Part shown: piece after piece, positions 1 through 10,065 of the stretch
Numbering within the stretch: position 1 is the first letter of the stretch
Layout: each line of letters opens with the position of its first letter
NCBI RefSeq assembly: GCF_014694455.1
Contig: NZ_JAAUWT010000005.1
Coordinates: forward strand, 248,001-312,000
DNA from: Vibrio sp. S9_S30
GTDB lineage: Bacteria > Pseudomonadota > Gammaproteobacteria > Enterobacterales > Vibrionaceae
Direction: 5' to 3'
DNA: 64,000 bases
Notes under the pieces: model-generated
Databases searched by the model: none
The model's input: the letters and a program-made list of their open reading frames with translations, nothing else
Told to the model about the DNA's origin: nothing
Program-made: the position numbers and the translations under genes

Positions 1-485
1 TTGTCGCCCTCGCTTACCCTCTTTACGAACAACTGCCAGAAATTCGTGCTCGCTGGCGAATTATCTTACTTGCCTGTGGGGTTGGTAGTATTATGTCGAT
101 GTTTTCATCCACCATGATTGCATATTACTTAGGCACAGAGTTGCACCTTATCGCTAGTTTACTTGGTAAGTCGGTAACAACGCCTATCGCAATGGAAGTC
201 TCTAGTTACTTAGGTGGCGAGCCCGCTATTGCCGCTATACTCGTCTTACTTGTTGGCGTCTTTGGGGCGGTTTTCGCCTATCCAATTTATAGCTTGATTG
301 GCGTTAAACACCCAATAGCTCGAGGTCTTACCATGGGTGCCGTTTCCCATGCTCTTGGAACCGCAGCATGCGCAGAGAAACACCCAAAAGACGCCGCATT
401 CAGTTCACTTGCCCTGGTGGCTTGCGGTGTCATTACTTCCATTCTTGCCCCAGCATTTTTTGCCTTAGTCGTCTGGCTAGGATAA
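1..485 (+). CDS. yohK: LrgB/CidB-family inner-membrane protein, C-terminal part
   Basis: The frame is open from base 3 and the start codon lies upstream of the window; about 160 residues are visible. They are strongly hydrophobic, with several membrane segments. The stretch around the motifs SVTTPIAMEVS and GVKHPIARGL, then a short segment before the stop, is typical of the LrgB/CidB/YohK family, membrane proteins linked to murein hydrolase control or export of small organic acids. In enterics yohJ-yohK lies directly upstream of cdd, and the same arrangement is seen here, which supports the call. The exact physiological role of YohK is not settled. Annotating from the internal Met at base 93 would be wrong because homology continues upstream. 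Confidence 0.85.
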   Translation, partial: VALAYPLYEQLPEIRARWRIILLACGVGSIMSMFSSTMIAYYLGTELHLIASLLGKSVTTPIAMEVSSYLGGEPAIAAILVLLVGVFGAVFAYPIYSLIGVKHPIARGLTMGAVSHALGTAACAEKHPKDAAFSSLALVACGVITSILAPAFFALVVWLG

Positions 486-646
486 CCATCGCCTAGCCTT
501 TTCACGCCTTTTTTTGGCGTTGATAACCCTCCTAAAAAGCAATCTATTAATAAATTTGATGTTGGTCGCATGAAATGTTTATGTAATCAATTACAAGTTA
601 GATGTCACTCACATAGTGAAACCAAATGTCTAATTGCGAACATTTG

Positions 647-662
647 TGTGATTTACATCACC
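647..662 (+). promoter_or_regulatory. CRP-binding site upstream of cdd
   Basis: The sequence reads TGTGA, six bases, TCACC, one mismatch from the CRP consensus TGTGA-N6-TCACA. A candidate -10 element, TAGAAT at 683-688, would place the transcription start near 695 and the CRP site centred at about -41, the class II activator position. cdd is a known CRP/CytR target in E. coli. I could not identify CytR half-sites with confidence. Confidence 0.65.
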
Positions 663-718
663 ATTACACTGTGTATATTTCCTAGAATGAAATTGAACGT
701 ACCTTAAAAGGACAAGAA

Positions 719-1606
719 ATGGACGCTAAGATGTTAAAGGCGATTAAAGAGTTACCTGCTCCACTTGCAACTGCGATGGAGACAATTGTTTCTAATCCCG
801 ATTTTAACGCGACAATCTCACCACAAGAATTTACAAAGCTTCTGACCATATCCAACCTCAGTGATGAAGAGTTAAGAGTCGCACTGCTTCCCGTTGCGGC
901 CACCTACTCCCATGCCCCGATTTCCAATTTTTACGTTGGTGCGATTGCACGCGGGCTTTCTGGTCGATTATATTTTGGGGCAAATATTGAATTTCTCGAC
1001 GTACAGCTAGGACAAACCATCCACGCTGAACAATGCGCTATCGCTCGCGCTTGGATGATGCAAGAGCTTGGAATCAAAGACGTAACGGTTAATTTCAGTC
1101 CTTGTGGTCACTGCCGCCAATTCATGAGTGAATTAAATACAGCTTCTGAACTTTTTGTTCAGCTCCCAAATCGAAAGGCAAAAACGCTCTATGAGTATCT
1201 GCCTGACGCATTTGGGCCTAAAGACATTGGGATCGAATCCGCGTTAATGGCAGAAGTTGACCATGGGAAAGCACTCCATTCTGATAATGAGCTGGTTATT
1301 CGTGCTCTGGCCGCACTAAATATGAGCCACGCTCCATACTCCCATAACTTCAGTGGTGTCTCACTGCGCACCAAGTCTGGTGCTGTATTTACAGGCTCAT
1401 ACGCAGAAAATGCGGCTTTCAATCCTAGCCTTCCGCCTCTGCAAGTTGCCATCATTCAAATGAGGATGTTAAACATTCCACTGGAACAACTGGAAGAGGC
1501 CGTATTGATTGAAATGCGCGATGCAACATCAAGCCACCTATCGATGACGCAAGCGACACTGGAAGCAATCAATCCAGATATTCCTCTCGAATACATTTCA
1601 CTATAA
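719..1606 (+). CDS. cdd: Cytidine deaminase
   Basis: Hydrolytically deaminates cytidine and deoxycytidine to uridine and deoxyuridine in pyrimidine salvage. At 295 residues it is the long, two-domain enteric form, with a catalytic N-terminal and a degenerate C-terminal deaminase domain. The zinc and catalytic residues are visible: His102 and Glu104 in HAEQCAIARAW, and Cys129 and Cys132 in PCGHC. The start is supported by AAGGA about ten bases upstream. It is probably monocistronic: a CRP site lies upstream and a long stem-loop follows the stop. The yohK-cdd order is conserved with enterics. Confidence 0.96.
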   Translation: MDAKMLKAIKELPAPLATAMETIVSNPDFNATISPQEFTKLLTISNLSDEELRVALLPVAATYSHAPISNFYVGAIARGLSGRLYFGANIEFLDVQLGQTIHAEQCAIARAWMMQELGIKDVTVNFSPCGHCRQFMSELNTASELFVQLPNRKAKTLYEYLPDAFGPKDIGIESALMAEVDHGKALHSDNELVIRALAALNMSHAPYSHNFSGVSLRTKSGAVFTGSYAENAAFNPSLPPLQVAIIQMRMLNIPLEQLEEAVLIEMRDATSSHLSMTQATLEAINPDIPLEYISL

Positions 1607-1620
1607 ATCGTAACAACTAA

Positions 1621-1660
1621 TGCACATTAAGTCCTTCAGTTTACAAGGTCTTAATGTGCA
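1621..1660. terminator. Long stem-loop after cdd
   Basis: Arms at 1621-1636 and 1645-1660 (outer part TGCACATTAAG / CTTAATGTGCA) form a 16-position stem with a single T:T mismatch and an eight-base loop. It starts 14 bases after the cdd stop. No U-tract follows, so it is not a textbook intrinsic terminator. It may protect the cdd 3' end or be a protein-binding palindrome. Confidence 0.5.
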
Positions 1661-1683
1661 GAGTTTGAATTCATGCAAAGCCA

Positions 1684-1699
1684 AGGCAAACGATTGCGC
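1684..1699 (+). promoter_or_regulatory. PurR box upstream of purT
   Basis: AGGCAAACGATTGCGC matches the 16-bp PurR operator consensus ACGCAAACGTTTGCGT at 13 positions and keeps its central CG. It ends 54 bases before the purT start, a suitable place for repression by PurR-hypoxanthine or PurR-guanine. purT is a PurR regulon member in E. coli. Confidence 0.7.
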
Positions 1700-1753
1700 A
1701 CCAACAAAAAATGAGTATGATTCGCATCAGATCATTCAAGATAAGGTTGAATT

Positions 1754-2929
1754 ATGTTTGGTACAGCAACGAATAAAAAGGCAACACGCGTTCTTCTGCT
1801 TGGATCAGGAGAGTTAGGCAAGGAAGTGGCCATCGAGTGTCAGAGACTTGGATTAGAGGTCATAGCCTGCGACCGCTATCCGAACGCTCCAGCGATGCAA
1901 GTCGCCCACCGTTTTCACGTTCTGGATATGTTGGATGGCGATGCATTGGCAACTGTTATTGCCCAAGAGCAGCCTGATTTTGTTGTTCCGGAAATCGAAG
2001 CCATCGCAACAGACACACTGGTTAAGCTTGAATCTCAAGGGCTAAATGTTGTGCCAACTGCTAACGCGACCAAACTGACCATGAACCGTGAGGGTATCCG
2101 CCGATTAGCAGCTGAAGAGTTACAGGTAAAAACGTCTCCTTATCGATTTGCAGATAACTTTTCAGATTTTGTTAGCGCAATTGAATTTGTCGGGATACCT
2201 TGCGTGGTAAAACCTATCATGAGTTCTTCCGGTAAAGGTCAAAGTGTTATCAAATCCGATTCGGATATACAGGAAGCATGGGACTATGCTCAAGAAGGCG
2301 GTCGTGCCGGCGCTGGTCGAGTGATCGTAGAGGGCTTCATTGATTTTGATTACGAAATCACCCAGCTCACCGTCAGAGCTGTCGATGGTGTTCATTTTTG
2401 CGAACCCATTGGGCACCGACAGGAAGATGGCGACTACCGCGAATCATGGCAACCACAACAGATGCCAGATACCGCCAAGTCGGCGGCACAGGAAGTCGCG
2501 GGCAAAGTAGTCAACGCATTAGGTGGGCACGGAATATTTGGTGTGGAGCTCTTTGTAAAGGGTGATGACATCATATTCAACGAGGTCTCCCCCCGGCCTC
2601 ATGATACAGGTTTGGTCACGTTAATCTCTCAGGAAATGTCGGAATTCGCTTTGCACGTAAGAGCCTTTACCGGTATGCCAATCCACCATATAACGCAATA
2701 TGGTGCTTCTGCATCAGCGGTGATTCTAGGTCAGGGAACGTCCAATGACATTCAATTCGATGGCATTAGTGATGCATTAAGCAGCTCTCAAACGCAATTA
2801 CGCCTTTTTGGTAAACCCGATATAGATGGACGTCGCAGACTTGGAGTGACGTTAACCCGCGGTGAGACCACTGAGCAAGCAGTTCGAGGTGCGGTAGAGG
2901 CGGCTTCTAAGGTTAAAATTATTTATTAA
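1754..2929 (+). CDS. purT: Formate-dependent GAR transformylase (PurT)
   Basis: Makes formyl-GAR from glycinamide ribonucleotide, formate and ATP, the folate-independent alternative to PurN at the third step of purine synthesis. The 391 residues match the usual PurT length (392 in E. coli). An N-terminal pre-ATP-grasp domain has the GSGELGKE loop (residues 17-24), and the ATP-grasp domain includes [12 protein letters not shown] (about 153-164) and the metal-binding stretch [12 protein letters not shown]. The start has AAGG about ten bases upstream. A PurR box precedes the gene and an intrinsic terminator follows, so it is probably a single-gene unit. Confidence 0.97.
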   Translation: MFGTATNKKATRVLLLGSGELGKEVAIECQRLGLEVIACDRYPNAPAMQVAHRFHVLDMLDGDALATVIAQEQPDFVVPEIEAIATDTLVKLESQGLNVVPTANATKLTMNREGIRRLAAEELQVKTSPYRFADNFSDFVSAIEFVGIPCVVKPIMSSSGKGQSVIKSDSDIQEAWDYAQEGGRAGAGRVIVEGFIDFDYEITQLTVRAVDGVHFCEPIGHRQEDGDYRESWQPQQMPDTAKSAAQEVAGKVVNALGGHGIFGVELFVKGDDIIFNEVSPRPHDTGLVTLISQEMSEFALHVRAFTGMPIHHITQYGASASAVILGQGTSNDIQFDGISDALSSSQTQLRLFGKPDIDGRRRLGVTLTRGETTEQAVRGAVEAASKVKIIY

Positions 2930-2945
2930 GAGGTGAGTCTACGCT

Positions 2946-2981
2946 CTGCTTAGTGAGATCTGCTTAGCTCGCTCTACTTAG
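2946..2981. repeat. 14-bp tandem repeat, three copies, after purT
   Basis: CTGCTTAG, CTGCTTAG and CTACTTAG recur with an exact 14-bp period at 2946, 2960 and 2974, seventeen bases after the purT stop. A similar word (TGCTTAG) occurs in the repeat cluster after tenA. Confidence 0.75.
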
Positions 2982-3006
2982 TAAGTAAGTGAATAAAACC
3001 AACTTC

Positions 3007-3041
3007 AAAGCCAGCATACGATTATACTGGCTTTCTTTTTG
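3007..3041 (+). terminator. Intrinsic terminator of purT
   Basis: AAAGCCAG (3007-3014) pairs with CTGGCTTT (3027-3034) around a 12-base loop and is followed by a T-rich run (CTTTTTG). It lies between purT and the convergent tpm. Confidence 0.75.
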
Positions 3042-3070
3042 CTCGAATTTTCACGAAACCCGCTCACAAT

Positions 3071-3721
3071 CTATGCTTCAGGTTCTATCACCCACACTTC
3101 TTCCGCAAATCTAGTCAATCCTTTTTGAATTCGAGGATGATATTCGTCAGCATCATCGCGAGACACTCGTGTCACTTTAAACCTAGAAAATAATTCATAT
3201 ATCTCGGTTGCCGGAACACTAAAAGGGGGGTCTGTCATTTCTTTTTGATCGTAATCCAAAGAGACCAAAAGAATTTTACCACCCGGCAGCAATAGCGATT
3301 TCAATTTCTCTACATAGTCATACCGTATATTCTTAGGCAAAGCGATCAATGCCGCGCGATCGTACACTAAATCAACGGGTTGTATTGGCGCAGTAAAGTA
3401 GTCCCCCATGTATATGCTTAACTCATCAAATTGATAAAGTTCATGCTGACCTGAAATAGTGGTTACCGTCGGTGTATAAAACTGTTCCGCAAAAAAAGCT
3501 CTGACCGCAATATCACTAAGCTCTACACCTTGAACATCATCGTGAAACTTGGCTAACCAAACAAGATCTTCTGACTTTCCACATAAAGGCACAAAGACTT
3601 TCTTATCACGGCTAGGCTTGAGTAATTTCCAATGATTAATTAAAACAGGGTTTACGTCGGTTAAGTGAAAACCTATTTGGTTAGACGCCCACTTCTGATG
3701 CCATATCTCTTGGTCTTGCAT
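3071..3721 (-). CDS. tpm: Thiopurine S-methyltransferase (Tpm)
   Basis: SAM-dependent S-methyltransferase of the bacterial TPMT family. It methylates thiopurines and, in several gammaproteobacteria, selenium or tellurium oxyanions. The SAM-binding region shows [10 protein letters not shown] (about 44-53) and GVELS (about 65-69), and the first residues ([13 protein letters not shown]) are family-typical. Two Met codons lie three bases apart in frame. The Shine-Dalgarno GAGGA touches the first, so the second (3721) has the correct spacing and is chosen, giving 216 residues. It is convergent with purT and divergent from the P-loop gene at 4041. Confidence 0.93.
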   Translation of the reverse strand: MQDQEIWHQKWASNQIGFHLTDVNPVLINHWKLLKPSRDKKVFVPLCGKSEDLVWLAKFHDDVQGVELSDIAVRAFFAEQFYTPTVTTISGQHELYQFDELSIYMGDYFTAPIQPVDLVYDRAALIALPKNIRYDYVEKLKSLLLPGGKILLVSLDYDQKEMTDPPFSVPATEIYELFSRFKVTRVSRDDADEYHPRIQKGLTRFAEEVWVIEPEA

Positions 3722-4040
3722 TATCATTCCTCAAGCACAAATTCTTTTGTAGAGAATATAGGATCGCCTCCAAAACGAAAAGCGAAGATCCCGATGAACC
3801 CTGCTCGTTAGCAAACTCAAGCGAAGAGGATTTCTTCTGCAAAGAAAACGGCGCAAGAGATTTGGAACCAAAGCGGTCATTCCTTTCTTCAGCCCACTCA
3901 ATTCTGAATCAATCAAATTGGGTGAATATCACACTTTCGTAAAGTTTTGCGTTAAACCTCAGTCTCCATCATGGATTTAATGCACTAATCCTCGTAATTT
4001 GTGCGGCATATAACTACAAATACAATCGTCAGGTTTCAAA
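3722..4040. other. Intergenic region between divergent genes
   Basis: This 319-bp stretch should contain the promoters of tpm (leftward) and of the P-loop gene at 4041 (rightward). A 61-codon reading frame on the minus strand (3731-3916) has no convincing start signal, is rich in Arg, Leu and Ser, and overlaps the tpm ribosome-binding site. I do not call it a gene. It could be a dispersed intergenic repeat. Confidence 0.4.
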
Positions 4041-4544
4041 ATGGCTAATCGCACCCTTATATTTGGCAATATAGGCGCGGGAAAGTCTGCGTTAGCAATA
4101 AAAATTTCGTCTATCACCGGGCAAAAACACATTGAACTCGATGAATTAGCATGGCATGACGAACAACATTCTATTGCAGAGAAAATGCAGTTTCTCTCTA
4201 GTGAGCTTCAGCACCTAAACACTTCAGGTAACTGGGTGGCAGAAGGTGTCTTCGGGCAGTCGCTTTCAAGGCTTTTGGTAAAAACGACGCAAGTCATATT
4301 TCTTGATATGCCATTACCGATTTGTCTTCAGCAATTGGATCATCGTTATAAAGATGAACTACACATTTCTGATCTAGAGCGGCAAAAACTTTGGGCGACG
4401 TCTTATTACCATAGGGAAACCGCTAATTCCTATGCGTACCACAATGAGCTTTTCGACAGTTTTTCTGGGTACAAAATTAGGATATCTGACGCTGAGTCAT
4501 TGATGAATTTCTGCGCACAATTAAAACGTACAACCTCACATTAA
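4041..4544 (+). CDS. Small P-loop kinase-like ATPase (adenylate-kinase / FlaR type)
   Basis: A 167-residue protein with a Walker A motif GNIGAGKS at residues 9-16 straight after the first beta strand, then DELAWH, a variant of the acidic second motif found in the small kinases labelled topology modulation protein or FlaR-like. The hydrophobic strand VIFLDMP (about 94-100) fits a Walker B-like core. Proteins of this type are P-loop nucleoside or nucleotide kinase relatives of unproven substrate; the topology name is historical. Start supported by AGG 11 bases upstream. A GC-poor hairpin follows the stop. Confidence 0.75.
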   Translation: MANRTLIFGNIGAGKSALAIKISSITGQKHIELDELAWHDEQHSIAEKMQFLSSELQHLNTSGNWVAEGVFGQSLSRLLVKTTQVIFLDMPLPICLQQLDHRYKDELHISDLERQKLWATSYYHRETANSYAYHNELFDSFSGYKIRISDAESLMNFCAQLKRTTSH

Positions 4545-4562
4545 TCGACAAAAAACACCGCT

Positions 4563-4582
4563 AAGGGTTGAATTTAACCCTT
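4563..4582 (+). terminator. Probable terminator after the P-loop gene
   Basis: AAGGGTT (4563-4569) and AACCCTT (4576-4582) form a seven-pair stem with a six-base loop. The following T-run is short, so the call is tentative. Confidence 0.45.
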
Positions 4583-4688
4583 TCACCCCTATCTAATGTA
4601 TATCTGCTAAAAAACAGACAAATCAGCTTCTTAATGCGTCCAGTGCCCTTTTTGTACACAATTTACTGCGCTTAAACTAGGAGTTTGA

Positions 4689-5462
4689 ATGAACCTATTT
4701 CTGAAAACTACGGCTTTGATGCTCTTGCTACTGAGTAAAGCACCTTTTGCCGCTGTACACTCTCCCACTGATCCCTCCGACACCGCACGCTCTTCTTCTT
4801 CATCTCAAAACCAGCCAAATGCCAATGTATTTCGACGCAGCTTGAGCGGGCTGTATAGCATTCGATCCACACACACTCAGCCCACTCAACCTTATTCAGA
4901 CTTCGATGTGTTGTATTCCAAAGCTCACCAAGCACAAATTGAATTAGAGAGCCTCTGTAAAACTGTAGGCATGTTGAGCGGAACGACACCTTACTTCGCA
5001 GGTGTAAAGGGTAAACTCAGAGCAAAAGATAAAATTGAAAAAGAGTTGAACGGAAACGTTTCAAGAATCACAGATTTAGCGAGAACAACCCTAGTTGCAA
5101 AGGACATCCCTAGTTTGGTTGCTGCTTATGAAATGCTCCATAAAAACGCAAAAATACTCAAAGTAAAAAATCGCTTTAAGTCCCCCACACCTTCAGGTTA
5201 CCGAGATCTTAATGTTTTGCTAGAGCTACCTAAAACGAGATTAATTGCGGAAGTTCAATTGCATTTAAGTGAAATTGCGGAAGTAAAAAATGGGGCAGAA
5301 CATGAAATCTATCAAAAGATTCAGTTTATCGAGCGAACAGCATCGATTGAATCACGAGAGATGAATGACATTGAAATTCAAAACATAAAGCGTTTACGGT
5401 CGAAAGCCAAAAGCTTGTATCAAAGCGCTTGGCAACCTTACATTGCACCACAGGCTGCTTAG
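4689..5462 (+). CDS. relV: Small alarmone synthetase RelV (RelA/SpoT synthetase domain)
   Basis: A (p)ppGpp synthetase carrying only the RelA/SpoT nucleotidyltransferase domain, with no hydrolase, TGS or ACT domain. At 257 residues it resembles V. cholerae RelV. The synthetase signatures are in place: Lys107 and Arg111 in KGKLRAKDK, Asp129 and Arg132 in TDLARTT, Leu150, Gly170-Tyr171, and Glu188 in AEVQLHL. These coincide with residues I recall as essential in V. cholerae RelV. Residues 1-23 form a hydrophobic signal-peptide-like segment ending near FAA, followed by a Ser-rich linker (30-41). A periplasmic location would be odd for a GTP-using enzyme. AGGAG precedes the start. Its position next to tpm and ihfA also fits relV. 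Confidence 0.88.
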   Translation: MNLFLKTTALMLLLLSKAPFAAVHSPTDPSDTARSSSSSQNQPNANVFRRSLSGLYSIRSTHTQPTQPYSDFDVLYSKAHQAQIELESLCKTVGMLSGTTPYFAGVKGKLRAKDKIEKELNGNVSRITDLARTTLVAKDIPSLVAAYEMLHKNAKILKVKNRFKSPTPSGYRDLNVLLELPKTRLIAEVQLHLSEIAEVKNGAEHEIYQKIQFIERTASIESREMNDIEIQNIKRLRSKAKSLYQSAWQPYIAPQAA

Positions 5463-5525
5463 TATATACGCCTTATTGTTCGGTGGTTTGAGCTGTAAAA
5501 GCAGTATCGGAACAACATGTAGATA

Positions 5526-5557
5526 GAAAACCAATAAATAGAAAGAAAACCAATAAA
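5526..5557. repeat. 19-bp tandem duplication after relV
   Basis: GAAAACCAATAAA occurs at 5526 and again at 5545, giving a 19-bp period in the relV-ihfA convergent gap. Confidence 0.65.
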
Positions 5558-5564
5558 GCCGCCA

Positions 5565-5588
5565 GACTTAAGATTTATATCTTAAGTC
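5565..5588. terminator. Perfect hairpin between relV and ihfA
   Basis: GACTTAAGAT (5565-5574) and ATCTTAAGTC (5579-5588) form a ten-pair perfect stem with a TTAT loop in the gap between the convergent relV and ihfA. It lacks a strong U-tract on either side, so it could be a bidirectional terminator or an mRNA 3'-end barrier. Confidence 0.5.
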
Positions 5589-5688
5589 AAGCAGCTTCAT
5601 ACAGTTGAGTTTCCACGCAGCAAAACAAATACGTTTAGAACCACCATAAACTAAAATGACACACACGATTGTGGTCAGATTGCTTAGG

Positions 5689-5985
5689 CTACTTTTCAAC
5701 CTTGATGTGTTCGACCCGGGCTTTTAATTTTTGACCTGGTCGGAACGTAACAACGCGTCGAGCAGTAATTGGAATGTCTTCGCCCGTTTTAGGGTTACGA
5801 CCTGGTCTCTGATTTTTATCGCGAAGATCGAAATTCCCGAAGCCTGACAGTTTTACCTGTTCGCCACTTTCTAGGGCTTTTCGAACTTCCTCGAAAAACA
5901 CTTCAACCGTTTCCTTGGCATCCCGTTTACTGTATCCGAGCTTTTCAAACAGGTTCTCAGCCAAATCGGCCTTTGTGAGCGCCAT
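5689..5985 (-). CDS. ihfA: Integration host factor subunit alpha
   Basis: The alpha subunit of IHF, the nucleoid protein that binds WATCAANNNNTTR and bends DNA by about 160 degrees; it acts as a heterodimer with IhfB. The 98-residue length is standard for the family. The DNA-intercalating Pro65 is seen within the beta-arm motif [12 protein letters not shown], and the N-terminus [10 protein letters not shown] is typical. In E. coli ihfA follows pheST in one operon. Here a strong terminator and about 500 bp separate it from pheT, so it probably has its own promoter, perhaps autoregulated through the IHF-like site at 6204-6216. Confidence 0.97.
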   Translation of the reverse strand: MALTKADLAENLFEKLGYSKRDAKETVEVFFEEVRKALESGEQVKLSGFGNFDLRDKNQRPGRNPKTGEDIPITARRVVTFRPGQKLKARVEHIKVEK

Positions 5986-6450
5986 AAAACTTCCCTCAAA
6001 GCTGTGTTAAACAATAGCTACAAAACTGTAGCGCCAAAGCACTGGTAGGGTCTCTAAGGTAGTTTAAGACTCTACAAACAAAAGTGTATGCCAAGCTTAT
6101 GATTTTCGCCAATTTTTTTCTAATGTGATATCTAGCACAAACCGTAAGTAGCTGATAATTTACTCAACAGAAGTAATGTTTAAAAGACAAAAAAACCATA
6201 AAAAATCAATTATTTGATATATAAAACCATAAAACACTGAAAATAAGGAGAGTTACCCTAATGTAAATTTTGTGTACTTTTTCAAAGTTTTATTAGGTAA
6301 TTCATAAAGTTGAGACAAAATTTGCGAACTTTTGCGATTAGTGATGCATCATTTATGAAACAAAAATCAGATGGCATGAATGCATACTGAGTTGAATATT
6401 CTATCTTTTGCGTTCCCATCGCTGCTGCAGATACAAATGTATACTTCTAC
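5986..6450. other. ihfA upstream region
   Basis: AT-rich DNA of about 465 bp between ihfA and the pheT terminator. I see no gene. It must hold the ihfA promoter, and it contains one good IHF consensus match (listed separately). The A-runs around 6185-6205 suggest intrinsically curved DNA. Confidence 0.5.
6204..6216 (+). promoter_or_regulatory. Candidate IHF-binding site upstream of ihfA
   Basis: AATCAATTATTTG is a full match to the IHF consensus WATCAANNNNTTR, preceded by A-rich DNA as in good IHF sites. It lies about 220 bp upstream of the ihfA start. Autoregulation of ihfA by IHF is known in E. coli. The consensus is short, so chance occurrence in AT-rich DNA is possible. Confidence 0.4.
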
Positions 6451-6480
6451 AAAAAAGCAGGCTCATGTGAGCCTGCTTTC
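6451..6480 (-). terminator. Intrinsic terminator of pheST
   Basis: On the minus strand a 10-12-pair GC-rich stem (arms 6454-6465 and 6468-6479, core GCAGGCTC / GAGCCTGC) is followed by six T residues, 20 bases after the pheT stop. It separates pheST from ihfA. Confidence 0.9.
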
Positions 6481-6500
6481 ATCGTGTTTATTGTTCCGTG

Positions 6501-8921
6501 TTAGTCTCGTAGCGATGCACCAAACTTTTCTGATACGTGAGCTACAATAGCATTCACTGCACCAGCAATATCTGCATCTTCAAGCGTACGCTCTACCGAC
6601 TGAAGAGTCAGAGCGATTGCGAGACTCTTCTTACCGTCTTCCACGCCTTTACCTACGTATACATCAAATAGGCGAGCATCTTTCAGGAATTCACCGCCTT
6701 GCTCTAAACACGCATTTACGATGTCGCCTGAGGCAACTTCTTCGTCCACAACAAGTGCGATATCACGGCGGTTTGCTGGAAACTTAGAAAGTTGAGCCGC
6801 TTCTGGAATCACTTTAGTGTTGATTGCAGACCATTCAATTTCAAATACGATAGTACGACCATTAAGACCAAGCTTGCGCTCTAGTTCAGGATGAACGGTA
6901 CCGATCACACCGACTTCTCTTTCGGTTTCAAGACCTGCATCGACAATAATTACCGCAGACTGACCCGGGTGCAGTGCTGGATTTTGCTTTCTATTTTCAG
7001 GAGAAAGAGCGGCAAAAGAGTACGCTTTTTCATTTGCAGACAATTCAAAAATTGCTTCTAGATCGCCTTTCAAGTCAAAGAAATCAACAGTGTTGGTTTC
7101 AATGTTCCAATGCTCTTCCCCGCGAGTTCCAGCAATCACCCCTGCTAGCATTGGTTCTTGGCGCATGCCATTTTCCGCACCTTCACAAGGAATAAACCGC
7201 AAACCGTATTCAAATAGACGAACGCGAGGCTGTTGACGCTTTTGGTTATGAACAACGGTATTCAACAAGCCTTGGATCAAACCTAGACGCATGGCTGACA
7301 TTTCAACAGAAATTGGGAATGGCAATACCAATGGTTCCACATCCGGCACGATAAGCTTTTGCTGTTCTGGTTCTACGAAACTGTAGGTAATCGCTTCATG
7401 GTAACCACGGTCAACAAGAAGATCACGAACACGCTTCAGTGGTTGATCCGCTTCTTTATGATCGTGCATCTTAAGTGCAGCCACTGGATTTTGGTTAGGA
7501 ATGTTATCGTATCCGTAAATACGACCGACTTCCTCAATTAAGTCCTGCTCGATTGCGATATCAAATCGCCATGTAGGAGAAACAGCGGTCCAACCTTCTG
7601 GTGTTGTCTCCACCGTCAAGCCTAAACGCTCTAAAATCTCAACCACATCGGCATCTGCGATATGGTGACCTAGAAGGCTATCTAACTTAGTACGACGCAG
7701 GGCAACGTTGTTTGCTTTTGGTAAGTCAGCTTCTGACTCAACGCCAACAACGGGCGCCACATCACCGCCACAGATCTCAACAAGAAGCTGAGTCGCACGC
7801 TCCATTACACTGATTTGCAACGCGTAATCCACGCCGCGCTCAAAGCGCATGGACGAATCAGTATGCAAACCATAACTACGAGCACGTCCGCGGATGTGAT
7901 CTGGCGAGAAGAACGCACACTCAAGCAAAACGTCTTTGGTTTCTGAATTTACGCCAGAGTCTTCGCCTCCAAAAATGCCAGCAATGGCTAGCGCTTTATT
8001 ATGGTCCGCTACAACAAGCGTATCCGCGTTCAGTTCAGCTTCAGTGCCATCAAGAAGGGTAAGTTTCTCGCCCTGCTCCGCCATACGCACCACAATACCA
8101 CCTTCGATCTTGCTCAGATCGAAGGCATGCATTGGTTGACCTTGTTCAAGAAGCACATAGTTCGTGATATCGACGACTGGGTCGATGGAGCGTATACCGC
8201 AACGGCGCAGCTTTTCTTGCATCCAAAGTGGGGTTTCAGCTTGAACATTAACGTTCTTAACAACGCGCCCAAGATAACGTGGACAAGCAGCCGACGCTTT
8301 AACTTCAATAGAGATCTGATCATCAATCGCTGGAGCGACTGCATTTACAACGGGCTCTGTTACGTCAGCGCGGTTCAATACACCCACTTCACGTGCCATT
8401 CCACGAATACTAAAACAGTCAGCGCGGTTCGACGTAAGATCGACGTCTACCGTCACATCATCAAGGCCAAGGAATTCGCGGAAGTCCGTACCGATGACGG
8501 CATCTTCTGCTAGCTCAAGGATGCCGTCTGATTCAACATCAATACCTAATTCGGAAAATGAGCAAAGCATGCCGTGCGATGGCTGCCCACGTAGTTTCGC
8601 TTTTTTGATTTTGAAATCGCCAGGCAGAACAGCGCCCACTGTCGCGACAGCCACTTTGATACCTAGGCGGCAGTTAGAAGCGCCACACACGATGTCCAGT
8701 AATTCTTCTCCGCCAACGTCAACTTTCGTCACGCGAAGTTTATCGGCATCTGGGTGTTGACCACATTCCACAACGTGACCCACTTTAACGCCAGTAAATG
8801 AACCAGCCACAGGAAGAACATCGTCAACCTCTAAGCCAGCCATAGTGATTTGATGAGTGAGCTCGTCAGTAGAAACCGAAGGGTTTACCCACTCACGAAG
8901 CCAAGTTTCGCTGAATTTCAT
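6501..8921 (-). CDS. pheT: Phenylalanine-tRNA ligase beta subunit
   Basis: Beta subunit of the alpha2-beta2 phenylalanyl-tRNA synthetase, which binds tRNA-Phe and edits mischarged Tyr. The 806 residues are slightly longer than E. coli PheT (795). The N-terminus [12 protein letters not shown] starts a B1 domain, followed by an OB-fold tRNA-binding domain (about 40-150, with [12 protein letters not shown]), the B3/B4 editing and B5 DNA-binding-like domains, and a C-terminal ferredoxin-fold anticodon-binding domain (about the last 95 residues, starting near [11 protein letters not shown]). It begins 17 bp after pheS with AGAGG upstream, so the two form one operon. Confidence 0.97.
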   Translation of the reverse strand: MKFSETWLREWVNPSVSTDELTHQITMAGLEVDDVLPVAGSFTGVKVGHVVECGQHPDADKLRVTKVDVGGEELLDIVCGASNCRLGIKVAVATVGAVLPGDFKIKKAKLRGQPSHGMLCSFSELGIDVESDGILELAEDAVIGTDFREFLGLDDVTVDVDLTSNRADCFSIRGMAREVGVLNRADVTEPVVNAVAPAIDDQISIEVKASAACPRYLGRVVKNVNVQAETPLWMQEKLRRCGIRSIDPVVDITNYVLLEQGQPMHAFDLSKIEGGIVVRMAEQGEKLTLLDGTEAELNADTLVVADHNKALAIAGIFGGEDSGVNSETKDVLLECAFFSPDHIRGRARSYGLHTDSSMRFERGVDYALQISVMERATQLLVEICGGDVAPVVGVESEADLPKANNVALRRTKLDSLLGHHIADADVVEILERLGLTVETTPEGWTAVSPTWRFDIAIEQDLIEEVGRIYGYDNIPNQNPVAALKMHDHKEADQPLKRVRDLLVDRGYHEAITYSFVEPEQQKLIVPDVEPLVLPFPISVEMSAMRLGLIQGLLNTVVHNQKRQQPRVRLFEYGLRFIPCEGAENGMRQEPMLAGVIAGTRGEEHWNIETNTVDFFDLKGDLEAIFELSANEKAYSFAALSPENRKQNPALHPGQSAVIIVDAGLETEREVGVIGTVHPELERKLGLNGRTIVFEIEWSAINTKVIPEAAQLSKFPANRRDIALVVDEEVASGDIVNACLEQGGEFLKDARLFDVYVGKGVEDGKKSLAIALTLQSVERTLEDADIAGAVNAIVAHVSEKFGASLRD

Positions 8922-8938
8922 AGTGATAAACCTCTGGA

Positions 8939-9937
<999 letters not shown>

Positions 9938-10065
9938 CTATGCAAAGAACATAAGTGGTAGTGTCTACAAGGTTTCCCTGATGGGATTCTTGGGTATTTT
10001 CAAATAGCTCTACATAGTAATCAAAGCGATGGTTAAATCCAAACCCAATTCCACTTTCATGCGCT

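Noticed and set aside
504-520. ACGCC/GGCGT hairpin after yohK as a terminator
   Set aside because: Only five pairs, a seven-T loop and no T-run after the stem; too weak to list.
1620-1817. 65-codon frame between cdd and purT
   Set aside because: It covers the stem-loop and the PurR box and overlaps purT; it has no ribosome-binding site.
8001-8513. 170-codon frame on the plus strand inside pheT
   Set aside because: It is antisense to a conserved synthetase gene, lacks a ribosome-binding site and has no recognisable protein features.
9990-10060. Aromatic-rich frame (GFGFNHRFDYYVELF) between the pheM-like leader and pheS, considered as a decayed membrane-barrel gene end or an alternative leader
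   Set aside because: No start codon or ribosome-binding site in that frame. The shorter Phe-rich peptide upstream is a better leader candidate, and the aromatic residues may be chance.
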